Part shown: piece after piece, positions 23,972 through 31,607 of the stretch
Layout of the letters: each line of letters starts with the position of its first letter
Numbering within the stretch: position 1 is the stretch's first letter
NCBI RefSeq assembly: GCF_001698125.1
Contig: NZ_CP013854.1
Coordinates: 5,208,001-5,272,000 of the forward strand
Origin: Pseudonocardia sp. HH130630-07
GTDB lineage: Bacteria > Actinomycetota > Actinomycetes > Mycobacteriales > Pseudonocardiaceae
DNA: 64,000 nucleotides
Direction of reading: 5' to 3'
The notes under the pieces: generated by a model
The model's database searches: none
Told to the model about the DNA's origin: nothing
Seen by the model: only the letters and a program-made list of their open reading frames with translations
Position numbers and translations under genes: made by a program

Positions 23972-25012
23972 ATGATCGAGACCACCGGACTCGCGGTGAC
24001 CCGCCCGGGCGGCAGCCCGGAGCGCTGGGCGTTCCCCCGGAGGGACCCGCTGCCGGACGACGTCGTCGTGCGGGTGACGCACTGCGGGGTCTGCGCGACC
24101 GACCTGCACGTGCTCCGCGGTACCGACCCGGCGGCGTTCCCGGTGGTGGCCGGGCACGAGATGACCGGCGTGGTGTCCGACGTCGGTTCCGCCGTCGGGG
24201 ACCTGCGTCCCGGTGACCGGGTCGCGGTCGGCAACATCGTCGGCTCGTGCGGCGAGTGCCCGGCGTGTCTCGCGGACCGGGAGAACGACTGCGCGCGGTT
24301 CCCGACCCTGACCTACGGCGGTGCCGACCCGCACCTCGGCGGGACGACGCGGGGCGGGTTCTCGGCGACGATCGTGGTCGACCGGCGCTTCACCTACGCC
24401 CTTCCCGATGCGCTCGACCCGGCCGCGTCGGCGCCCCTGCTCTGCGCCGGGGTGACCACGTTCGCCCCACTGCGCCGCTTCGGCGCCGGCCCGGGCACGA
24501 CGGTGGGCGTCGTGGGCATCGGCGGCCTCGGTCACCTCGCCGTCCGTTACGCGCGGGCGATGGGTGCCCGGGTCGTCGCCTTCACGACGAGCGCGGCCAA
24601 GAGCGACGCGGCGCGCGCACTCGGGGCGCACGACGTCGTCCTCACGCGCGACGCCGCCGCGATGGCCGCCGCGTTCCGCTCGGTCGACCTGTTGCTCGAC
24701 ACCACCGGCGTGGCGCTGGACCTGGCCCCCTACCTGAACACGCTGGCGGTGGACGGGACCTACGTGCTCCTCGGCATCCCGACGGAGCCGCTGCGGATCG
24801 ACCCGATGAGCCTCGTGGTGGGGGAGAAGCGGATCGCCGGGAGTGGCTCGGGCGGGGTGGCGGTCACCCGGGAGATGCTCGACTTCTCCGCGGCCCACGC
24901 GATCACCGCCGACGTCGAGGTGCTCCCGGCGGACCGGCTGGACGAGGCACTGGACCGGCTCGCGCGCGGCGACGTGCGGTTCCGCTTCGTCCTCGACCTG
25001 TCCACGCTCTGA
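23972..25012 (+). CDS. Zinc-dependent alcohol dehydrogenase, cinnamyl-alcohol-dehydrogenase-like
   Basis: This 346-residue medium-chain dehydrogenase has catalytic zinc ligands in HCGVCATDLHVLRG and AGHEMTG, a structural zinc site GSCGECPACLADRENDC, and the coenzyme fold GVVGIGGLGHLAVRYARAMG. ATG 23972 has a gaaagagg ribosome site; a TTG upstream is not needed. Its partner genes suggest that it interconverts an aromatic aldehyde, for example the product of the benzoylformate decarboxylase, with the alcohol. The substrate is inferred from context only. Confidence 0.88.
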   Translation: MIETTGLAVTRPGGSPERWAFPRRDPLPDDVVVRVTHCGVCATDLHVLRGTDPAAFPVVAGHEMTGVVSDVGSAVGDLRPGDRVAVGNIVGSCGECPACLADRENDCARFPTLTYGGADPHLGGTTRGGFSATIVVDRRFTYALPDALDPAASAPLLCAGVTTFAPLRRFGAGPGTTVGVVGIGGLGHLAVRYARAMGARVVAFTTSAAKSDAARALGAHDVVLTRDAAAMAAAFRSVDLLLDTTGVALDLAPYLNTLAVDGTYVLLGIPTEPLRIDPMSLVVGEKRIAGSGSGGVAVTREMLDFSAAHAITADVEVLPADRLDEALDRLARGDVRFRFVLDLSTL

Positions 25013-25064
25013 CCCCCACCGGCCCCGCACACCCCACCGGCTCCGCGCACCCCACCGGACACGT

Positions 25065-25145
25065 CACTCATGGAGCTTCGGCCCGGTGACACGAGGCCGA
25101 AGCTCCATGAGTGGAAACCGGCCCGGGCTGAAGCTCCATGAGTGG
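25065..25145. terminator. Palindromic triple repeat, terminator candidate
   Basis: Perfect 19-bp arms at 25065-25083 and 25095-25113 enclose an 11-base loop. The right arm's gaagctccatgagtgg (25099-25114) is repeated exactly at 25130-25145. It lies between the converging dehydrogenase and a small membrane protein gene, so it can act as a terminator, but the third copy suggests a dispersed repeat. Confidence 0.65.
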
Positions 25146-25175
25146 AGCCCGGCCGGGAGTGGGGTCAGGGGCGAG

Positions 25176-25418
25176 TCAGACGCGTGCGGTGGCGCGGCGG
25201 TGGTGCAGGACGACCAGGGGACGGACGGCCAGTGCGGCGGCGGCCAGCAGGAGCGTGACCGGGGCCGGGGCGAGCGGCACCGAGGCGATCGTCGCGGCGG
25301 CGAGCAGGACCATGAGGACGGCGGCGAGGACGACCGGGCGCACCGCGGTGACCGGGCGGGTGGCGGGTGCGGCGCGGAACACGGGACCATCTCCTCGGAC
25401 CAAGAGCGGCCGAACCAT
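25176..25418 (-). CDS. Small hydrophobic membrane protein, function unknown
   Basis: From the ATG at 25418 an 80-residue protein is predicted with two transmembrane stretches (VVLAAVLMVLLAAATIASV and TLLLAAAALAVRPLVVL) and basic ends. The frame extends upstream to 25505, but the shorter start gives a conventional membrane protein. No family was recognised. An overlapping proline/serine-rich frame on the same strand is a shadow. Confidence 0.5.
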   Translation of the reverse strand: MVRPLLVRGDGPVFRAAPATRPVTAVRPVVLAAVLMVLLAAATIASVPLAPAPVTLLLAAAALAVRPLVVLHHRRATARV

Positions 25419-25522
25419 GAAGTTCGGTCCGGCTAACTCTACGCCTCGCCGCGCCTGTGTGAAAGCGCCCCGTGCCCCCGGGTCGCGCAGTAGGATCGGC
25501 GTCACCTATTGTGTCGGCCACA

Positions 25523-25540
25523 TCACACCTGGTCGTGTGA
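25523..25540. promoter_or_regulatory. Inverted repeat upstream of the MEDS-STAS gene
   Basis: The arms tcacac and gtgtga enclose ctggtc, 21 bases before the start at 25562. This is a possible operator or part of the leader; no regulator is indicated. Confidence 0.35.
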
Positions 25541-25561
25541 CGACACGGCCGGACGGGGGCG

Positions 25562-26482
25562 ATGGTGACGGTGGAACCGATGACGGGCGATCCGTCGTCG
25601 CACTCGTTGACCGTCCCGGTGAGCGACGAGCAGCTGTGCGAGGTCGTCTCCTCCTTCCTGGCCGACGGCCTGGAAGCCGGTGAGCGGGTCGCCTACTTCG
25701 ACGACCACACCGCCGACGCCGTCCTGTCCCGGATGCAGGACGACGGGGTCGAGATCATCGGCCCGCTGCGCACCGGCCAGTTCCAGCTCCCGAACGAGGG
25801 CACCCGGGCCGCCATGCTCTCCCCGCCCGAGGAGTTCGGCGGGGTGCTGACGCACGCGATGGCCGCCGCCGTCGAGGATGGCTGGGCCGGGCTGCGCGTC
25901 GCCGGCCAGATGGAGCACGGGGAGCACCGGATCGGTGCCCCGCAGCCCGCCGACTACGACCGGGTGCTCGCCGACACGATCCGCGGGCACCCGGTGCACG
26001 CGCTGTGCATCTACGACCACGCCCGCTGCCCGGACGAGCTGATCGCCCAGATGCGGGCGATGCACGACGTGGAGCTGGCGTCGAACCCGCTGCACGACGA
26101 CACGCTGCTGCGGATCACCGAGCTGGCTCCGGCGCACCTGCGCCTCGCCGGCGAGGTCGACCACGGGAACCGGCCGCAGGTCCGCCGGGTACTGGGCCGG
26201 GTGCTCGACCGCGTGGCCCGTGGCGAGATCGACACCGACACCGTCGTCGCCGATCTCTCGGCCCTGCGGTTCTGTGACGTCGCCGCCGCGGTGAGCGTGG
26301 TGCACGCGGCCGAGGAGCTGCCCGCCACGATGTGGCTGCGGCTGGAGAACGTCCGGCCCGGGGTGGCACGGCTGCTCGACCGGTGCGGCGCGTCGTTCGC
26401 CGGTCAGCTGGAGGTGCAGGTCCGGGACCGGCCCCGGATCCGGATCTCCGACGTGATGGGACCGGGCGGGCCGGCGGCGTGA
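25562..26482 (+). CDS. MEDS-domain and STAS-domain regulatory protein
   Basis: The 306-residue protein has an N-terminal MEDS (DcmR-type sensory) domain, about residues 15-180 (VSSFLADGLEAGERVAYFDDH; VAGQMEHGEH; CIYDHARCP), and a C-terminal STAS domain of about 90 residues with VVADLSALRFCDVAAAVSVVHAAEEL. Such proteins act in anti-sigma partner switching. The stop overlaps the next gene, which pairs MEDS with an ATPase, so the two probably form a switch. Within the STAS loop the residue order is FCDVAA rather than the usual phosphorylatable D-S-S-G. Confidence 0.82.
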   Translation: MVTVEPMTGDPSSHSLTVPVSDEQLCEVVSSFLADGLEAGERVAYFDDHTADAVLSRMQDDGVEIIGPLRTGQFQLPNEGTRAAMLSPPEEFGGVLTHAMAAAVEDGWAGLRVAGQMEHGEHRIGAPQPADYDRVLADTIRGHPVHALCIYDHARCPDELIAQMRAMHDVELASNPLHDDTLLRITELAPAHLRLAGEVDHGNRPQVRRVLGRVLDRVARGEIDTDTVVADLSALRFCDVAAAVSVVHAAEELPATMWLRLENVRPGVARLLDRCGASFAGQLEVQVRDRPRIRISDVMGPGGPAA

Positions 26483-27420
26483 GCGGCCTGCAGCACGTCC
26501 TCTGCTGGTACACCGACGAGGCGGACCTGCGCGACCGGCTCGCTGACACGGTGCTGGCGGCGCTGCGCGAGGGCGCCGGGGTCGGCATCGAGCTGCGCCC
26601 GTGCACCGAGCGTGCGCTGCGCGCCCGGGTGGCGGCCGAGCTCGGCGCCGACGCCGTGGCCGGGCTGGTCCGGCTGCGCCGCGACCCCGGGCCGGACGGG
26701 CCGTCCGGCCAGACCGACATCGTCCGGGCCGCCCGCGTGCTGCGCGAGCACGTCCGGCGGACCGGGGGCCCGATCACCGTCGTGTGCGAGTACGTCGGCA
26801 TGTACGACGACCCGGACGGCAGCTACTGGGCGGAGGTGGAGGCCGCCGCCGCGGTGGCGCTGGCCGATCTCCCGCTCCGGTTGTACTGCTGGTTCCCGGA
26901 GGCGGCGCCGCCCGGGATCACCGAGATGGCCGGCGTCACCCACGCCCAGGAGCTGCGCGGCGGGGTCGTCGTCGCCTGCCCGTCCTACCAGGAACCGAGG
27001 GTGATGCTGAACGGGCGCGGTGCGGCCGCACCGGCGGAGATGGGCCCGCCGGTCACCGACCTGCCGTTCGACGCGATCCGGCTCCGCGACGTGCGCAACG
27101 CGGTGGGCGACGTCCTCCGCGAGCAGGGCTTCGGCGAGGCGCGGATCGACGACGTCGTCGTCGCCGTCAACGAGGTCGCGACGAACGCGGTGCACCACGG
27201 CAGCGGCACCGCCCGGTTGATGATCTGGACACCGGGCGAGGAGATCGTCTGCGAGGTGCACGACGGCGGCCGGCTGGCAGATCCGTTGCCCGGCCTCGTC
27301 CCACCCCATCCGCGGGACGGGCACGGGCGCGGGATCTGGATCGCCCGCCAGCTCTGCGACCTGCTGCACGTCTGGAGCGACGACCGGGGCACCCACGTCC
27401 GTATCCGGGCCGCGGCCTGA
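26479..27420 (+). CDS. MEDS-domain sensor with RsbW-like ATPase domain
   Basis: The 313-residue product of a GTG start that overlaps the previous stop (GTGA). Residues 1-190 resemble the MEDS sensory domain (HVLCWYTDEADLRDRLADTV; VVCEYVGMYDD; LRLYCWFP). Residues 200-313 form an anti-sigma-type histidine-kinase-like ATPase with VAVNEVATNAVHHG (N box), CEVHDGG (G1) and GHGRGIWIARQLCD (G2). This is the RsbA-like kinase arrangement, expected to phosphorylate a STAS antagonist. The upstream STAS partner is the obvious candidate. Confidence 0.85.
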   Translation: MSGLQHVLCWYTDEADLRDRLADTVLAALREGAGVGIELRPCTERALRARVAAELGADAVAGLVRLRRDPGPDGPSGQTDIVRAARVLREHVRRTGGPITVVCEYVGMYDDPDGSYWAEVEAAAAVALADLPLRLYCWFPEAAPPGITEMAGVTHAQELRGGVVVACPSYQEPRVMLNGRGAAAPAEMGPPVTDLPFDAIRLRDVRNAVGDVLREQGFGEARIDDVVVAVNEVATNAVHHGSGTARLMIWTPGEEIVCEVHDGGRLADPLPGLVPPHPRDGHGRGIWIARQLCDLLHVWSDDRGTHVRIRAAA

Positions 27421-27438
27421 ACCGGCCCCGGCGGCCCG

Positions 27439-28215
27439 TCAGCGGGTGTCGAGCGCCCGGAAGGACTCCACCTGCCGCCCGTGCGGGAACCCGGCGGCCT
27501 TCGCCTGGGAACCGGCCCACTGGCCGATCATGTCGTCGAGACCGGTCATGTGCGCGGTCTGGCTCTCGTGCGCCCGCAGCGCGGCGATCTTGCGGTCGAG
27601 CACTCCGGTGATGTCGACGTGCCGGGCGGACTCCGCGTCGGCCCCGGCCCCGCCGACCACCCAGACCTCGGGCACGGTGTGGGCCTCGAACCCGTCGGCG
27701 GCCAGTTCCGGGAACGCGTACGGGTTGCGGGCGTCCGGGTACACGGCGCACAGCGCTGCCTCGCCGGCCGCCGTGTGGTCGGGGTGGCTGCCGTAGGTGC
27801 TGGCGAGGTCGCGGACCGGCGGGGGGACGACCACCCGGTCCGGCCGGACCTGCCGGATCACCCGGGCCAGGTCCCGGCGCAGCTCCAGGGTCACCGTCAG
27901 CCGGCCGTCGGGGTACCCGAGGAACACCAGGTCGTGCACCCCGGCCACGGCCGCCGCGGCCCGCTGCTCGGCCTGCCGGATGCCGCCGATCTCCGAGCGC
28001 GGCACCGCGGGGTCGAACCCGCCCGCGTCGCCGTCGGTCACCAGACAGTAGGTGACGGCGACGCCCGCGTCGGTCCAGACCGCGACGGTGCCGCTGCAGG
28101 AGAAGTCGATGTCGTCCGGGTGTGCGGCGATCACCAGCGCCCGCTCGATGCGGGTGTGGCTGCCGTCGTCGGTGGCGGTGCGCTCGTCGTCGGTCACCGG
28201 GCCATGATCGGGCAC
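27439..28215 (-). CDS. PIG-L/LmbE-family N-acetylglucosaminyl deacetylase-like hydrolase
   Basis: The 258-residue zinc hydrolase has the hallmark AHPDDIDFSCSGT near residue 32 and the second metal motif SHPDHTAAGEA. In actinobacteria this family includes MshB and Mca of mycothiol metabolism and various natural-product deacetylases. No neighbour fixes the substrate. The GTG at 28215 is the first start; a later GTG at the VTDDER segment is possible. It is divergent from the SGNH hydrolase. Confidence 0.85.
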   Translation of the reverse strand: MPDHGPVTDDERTATDDGSHTRIERALVIAAHPDDIDFSCSGTVAVWTDAGVAVTYCLVTDGDAGGFDPAVPRSEIGGIRQAEQRAAAAVAGVHDLVFLGYPDGRLTVTLELRRDLARVIRQVRPDRVVVPPPVRDLASTYGSHPDHTAAGEAALCAVYPDARNPYAFPELAADGFEAHTVPEVWVVGGAGADAESARHVDITGVLDRKIAALRAHESQTAHMTGLDDMIGQWAGSQAKAAGFPHGRQVESFRALDTR

Positions 28216-28286
28216 CGCCCGGCGGGCCGTGCGGGCGGACCGGGGTGGTCGCGAGGCCCGGTGCGCCGCCGGGCAGGCTGTGCGGT

Positions 28287-29447
28287 GTGTCGTCGTCGAT
28301 CACCACACCGGTCGGGCCCGAACTGCTGCGCGGTGCGCTGGACACCACGCCAGGTCCGGTCGGCCTGCTCCCGCACCGGCTGCCCGCCGCCGCCAGGGCC
28401 CGCAACACCGATCCGCAGCTCGCGGGCGCCGAGGCCCAGCCGTCCGGCGTCCGGGTGGTCTTCCGGACCGCGGCCACCGTCGTCGAGCTGGAGACGGTGC
28501 GCACCAGGATCGGGCTGGTCGGTGCGCCGTTGCGCCCCGACGGCGCCTACGACCTGGTGATCGACGGGCGTCCCGCGGGGTCGGCGGCGAGTTCTGGCGG
28601 CCGGCTGCACATGATCGACCCCGCGAACGGCCGCGGTGAGACGACCGACGGGCCGCCCGGCAGCGTCCGCTTCCCGCTGCCGGGCCGGGACGCGGTGGTC
28701 GAGATCTGGCTGCCGCACAACGAGCTGACCGAGGTCGTGGCGCTGCGCACCGACGCACCGGTGGCCCCGGTCCCGGCGACCGGCCGGCGGGTGTGGCTGC
28801 ACCACGGCAGCTCGATCAGCCAGGGCTCGAACGCCGACGGCGCGAGCACCACGTGGGCCGCGCTCGCGGCCCGGGCGGCCGGGGTGGAGCTGCTGAACCT
28901 GGGCTTCTCCGGCTCGTGCCTGCTCGACCCGTTCGTCGCCAGGGCGATCCGGGACAACCCGGCGGACCTGATCAGCCTCAAACTGGGCATCAACGTGGTG
29001 GGCGCCGATCTCATGCGGGTGCGGGCGTTCGGCCCCGCCGTGCACGGGATGCTCGACACGATCCGCGACGGCCATCCCGACACGCCGCTGCTGGTCGTCT
29101 CCCCGGTGCTGTGCCCGATCCACGAGGACACCCCGGGCCCGCTGGCGCCCGACATGTCCGACGGAACGCTGCGCTTCCGCGCCACGGGTGACCCGGCCGG
29201 GGCCGCCACGGGGCAGCTCACCCTGCGGGTGGTGCGCGACCAGCTCGCCGCGGTGGTCGCCGCCCGTACCGCCGACGACCCGAACCTCGGCTACCTCGAC
29301 GGTCTGGCGCTCTACGGCGAGCCGGACGCCGCGGAGCTGCCGCTGCCCGACGCCCTGCACCCCGACGCCGCCACGCACGCCCTGATGGGGGAGCGGTTCA
29401 CCGGGCTCGCGTTCGGCGACGGCGGCCTGTTCGCCGGGCGGGCCTGA
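28287..29447 (+). CDS. SGNH/GDSL-family hydrolase
   Basis: The 386-residue protein starts at GTG 28287. The first 180 residues form a beta-rich accessory domain. The hydrolase part begins with RRVWLHHGSSISQGSNA (nucleophile serine in a GSSI variant of GDSI), followed by LLNLGFSGSCLLDP (oxyanion glycine), KLGINVVGAD (asparagine block) and DALHPDAATHALMGE (Asp-His pair). There is no signal peptide. The likely activity is an esterase or deacetylase on sugar or lipid esters; the substrate is unknown. A divergent PIG-L deacetylase shares the promoter region. Confidence 0.87.
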   Translation: MSSSITTPVGPELLRGALDTTPGPVGLLPHRLPAAARARNTDPQLAGAEAQPSGVRVVFRTAATVVELETVRTRIGLVGAPLRPDGAYDLVIDGRPAGSAASSGGRLHMIDPANGRGETTDGPPGSVRFPLPGRDAVVEIWLPHNELTEVVALRTDAPVAPVPATGRRVWLHHGSSISQGSNADGASTTWAALAARAAGVELLNLGFSGSCLLDPFVARAIRDNPADLISLKLGINVVGADLMRVRAFGPAVHGMLDTIRDGHPDTPLLVVSPVLCPIHEDTPGPLAPDMSDGTLRFRATGDPAGAATGQLTLRVVRDQLAAVVAARTADDPNLGYLDGLALYGEPDAAELPLPDALHPDAATHALMGERFTGLAFGDGGLFAGRA

Positions 29448-29450
29448 CCC

Positions 29451-29484
29451 CGGTCCCGGGCCGCCGCACGGCGACCCGGGACCG
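29451..29484. terminator. Bidirectional terminator hairpin
   Basis: The arms cggtcccggg (29451-29460) and cccgggaccg (29475-29484) pair perfectly, with further pairing possible inside the loop. It sits between the converging SGNH hydrolase and DUF4190 genes. Confidence 0.7.
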
Positions 29485-29498
29485 CGCCGTGCCCGGTC

Positions 29499-30068
29499 TC
29501 AGCCGCCGAGGCGGTCGCTCTCCTGCATCAGCCGGTCCTCGAAGTCGCGCTGGCACTGCTCCATCGCCGACTGGCTGCCGTCCGAGGACTGGATGCACTG
29601 CACGAGGTCGCCGCCGCCGAGGCTGGTGAACAGACTGGTCACGAACACCACGTAGGCCACGGTGGCGAGCACGCCGACGATGCCGAGGATGAGACCGGTG
29701 ATCGCCACCCCGCGGTTGGAGGCGATGCCCTTGCCCGCCCGGACGATCCCGAGGATGCCCAGCCCGATCGCGATCAGGCCGAGCACGCCGCCGACGACCA
29801 GCCAGAAGCTGAGCACGGCCAGGATGCCGAGCACGAGGGCCGCGATGCCGACCCCGTTGCGGGGGGCGGGCGGTGGCGGCTGGTGCCCGCCGTACCCGCC
29901 CGGGTACCCCTGCGGGTCGTACTGCGGCCGGTCCGGATAGCCGCCCGGCTGCTGGGCGTACTGCCCGTACTGCTGGCCGTACTGCTCGGTGGGCTGTTCG
30001 GGCCGGCTCTGCTGGTTCGGGTCCTGCGGGTTCCCGGACTGCCCCGGGTACGGCGGTGGGCTGCTCAC
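29499..30068 (-). CDS. DUF4190-type membrane protein with Pro/Gln/Tyr-rich N-terminus
   Basis: GTG 30068 has an aagga ribosome site. The 189-residue protein has about 75 low-complexity residues rich in P, Q, G and Y, then two hydrophobic helices (IAALVLGILAVLSFW with the following segment; AITGLILGIVGVLATVAYVVFV) and a polar C-terminal tail with two cysteines (CIQSS, EQCQRDF). This is the usual DUF4190 layout of actinobacterial surface-linked membrane proteins of unknown function. A longer upstream frame is shadow. Confidence 0.8.
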   Translation of the reverse strand: MSSPPPYPGQSGNPQDPNQQSRPEQPTEQYGQQYGQYAQQPGGYPDRPQYDPQGYPGGYGGHQPPPPAPRNGVGIAALVLGILAVLSFWLVVGGVLGLIAIGLGILGIVRAGKGIASNRGVAITGLILGIVGVLATVAYVVFVTSLFTSLGGGDLVQCIQSSDGSQSAMEQCQRDFEDRLMQESDRLGG

Positions 30069-30225
30069 GCTGGTCCTTCCCCCGACCGCCCGGACCGTGA
30101 CGCGGCCGGGCGGTGCTGCTGACGGTGTCGACGCCGATGATCCCCGGTGTGTCCGCCCGCGGTCCAGGCGAAACGCCCGGAGGTGACGCCCTGCGCGCGG
30201 TCCGGACCCGTGGTGGGATTCCGTC

Positions 30226-30903
30226 GTGAGCGGCATCGACGAGATCGAGGAGTGGACCCGGGCCCAGCGCCGGGTGATCGACCTGGTGCGGGACCTGCCT
30301 CCGGAGCGCTCCGGGCTGGCGGTCCCGGCGTGCCCGGACTGGACGGTCCGCGACCTGCTCTCGCACATGGTCGGCCTGGGGGCGGACGTCGTCCGCGGTG
30401 ACGAGCCGGACGACCACAACGAGGAGTGGACCGCCCGGCAGATCGAGCGGCGCGCGGACGACGACGTCGCGACGCTGGTGGCCGAGTGGGAGTCGCTGAC
30501 CGGCCCGCTGCGGACCTGGATGGCCGCACACACCACCCGCCCGCTGGGCGACGTGATCATCCACGAGCAGGACCTCCGTGGCGCGCTCGGCGAGCCGGGT
30601 GCGCAGCACACCGCGGGGCTGCACGCGGTCCGGGAGCGGTTCGCGGGGCGCCTGGCCGGCCGCCTCGGTGACCGGGGCCCGGTCGCACTGGTCGGCGACG
30701 GCTGGCGCTGGGTGTCCGCCGGGTCCGAGTCCGACGCCGCCCTCGTGCTCCGCACGACGGACTTCGAGCTGGCCAGGGCGCTGGTCACCCGGCGCTCCGC
30801 CGACCAGCTGCGGTCCTGGGTCGAACGCGGCGACGTCGAGCCCTACCTCGAAGCGTTCGCGCTGGTCGGGCCGCTGCCCGATCGGGATCTCACCGAGTCC
30901 TGA
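30226..30903 (+). CDS. Maleylpyruvate isomerase family mycothiol-dependent enzyme
   Basis: The 225-residue protein has the N-terminal DinB-like mycothiol maleylpyruvate isomerase domain (LPPERSGLAVPACPDWTVRDLLSHM; VIIHEQDLRGALGEPG), with metal-ligand-type histidines in LSHM and IHEQD, and a C-terminal sterol-carrier-like segment. The family uses mycothiol as cofactor, supporting an actinobacterial host. The actual reaction is not known. The GTG at 30226 is the chosen start; the gene stands alone. Confidence 0.85.
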   Translation: MSGIDEIEEWTRAQRRVIDLVRDLPPERSGLAVPACPDWTVRDLLSHMVGLGADVVRGDEPDDHNEEWTARQIERRADDDVATLVAEWESLTGPLRTWMAAHTTRPLGDVIIHEQDLRGALGEPGAQHTAGLHAVRERFAGRLAGRLGDRGPVALVGDGWRWVSAGSESDAALVLRTTDFELARALVTRRSADQLRSWVERGDVEPYLEAFALVGPLPDRDLTES

Positions 30904-31024
30904 ACCCGGTGGTGTGGCCGGCGCCACGCACCTCCGGTATCGATCAAGTTCCCCCCGGGGGGGTGATCACCGCCCCAGCGGCTACTGAACGGGGGAAGAG
31001 CCGATCGTGTGCGAGGAGATCCTC

Positions 31025-31498
31025 ATGCCAGCCCGAAGCGTCCAACTGTCCGCCCGCCGCCCGGCCGACCGTGTCCGCGTCGTGGACGTGGCCGGTGAGC
31101 TGGACGGGGCGTCCGCGGCGCTGGTGCTGCGGTTCCTGGACTCGCAGTGCAAGACCGGCCGCGAGCTGGACCACATCGTCCTCGACGTCACCAACGTGTC
31201 CGCCTACGACCCGGCGGCCACCGAGCAGCTCTGCGCCGGCCTGCGGTTCCTGCCGGTCCCGGTCGCGCTGGCCGGGTGCAGCTCCCGGTTCACCATGCTG
31301 CCGCTGCGCGGCCGCACCGCGCTGTCGTCGACGGCCTGCTACCCCTCGACGGCGGCCGCCGTGCAGACCCTGCTCGGCCGTCGCTCGGCCCGGTCCGGCG
31401 GTCCGCGTCGTCCGCACGACGGCGTGCCGGGCCGCCCGGTCGCCGCGCCCGCACTCCGGGACGCGCCGGCTGCGGACGGCGAGCCCGCCCCGAGCTGA
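31025..31498 (+). CDS. STAS-domain protein, anti-sigma-factor-antagonist-like
   Basis: ATG 31025 is preferred over an in-frame GTG at 31007 because GAGGAG lies 6 bases upstream. The 157-residue protein has a STAS domain (RVVDVAGELDGASAALVLRFL; HIVLDVTNVSAYDPAATEQL) and a disordered Arg/Pro/Ala tail. The loop that normally carries the phosphorylated serine (D-S-S-G) reads YDPAAT, so classical phospho-switching is doubtful. Upstream, 30946-30974 holds a C6G7 run within an imperfect inverted repeat of unknown role. Confidence 0.75.
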   Translation: MPARSVQLSARRPADRVRVVDVAGELDGASAALVLRFLDSQCKTGRELDHIVLDVTNVSAYDPAATEQLCAGLRFLPVPVALAGCSSRFTMLPLRGRTALSSTACYPSTAAAVQTLLGRRSARSGGPRRPHDGVPGRPVAAPALRDAPAADGEPAPS

Positions 31499-31607
31499 GC
31501 GGCCCGCGACCGGGCGTCGTGGCGATCATGGCGGCGGTCACATCGGCTTGAGTGTGCCGCTACGTCAAGCGGTGTGCTCTGCCCTCCGATCGGCAGGAGG
31601 GTGGACG

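Noticed and set aside
25065..25145. CRISPR-like array
   Set aside because: Only three partial copies, two of them arms of one hairpin, with no regular spacers and no cas genes.
25064..25390. Alternative Pro/Ser/Arg-rich small protein on the minus strand
   Set aside because: Runs through the palindromic repeat and lacks any structure; the overlapping two-helix frame is more protein-like.
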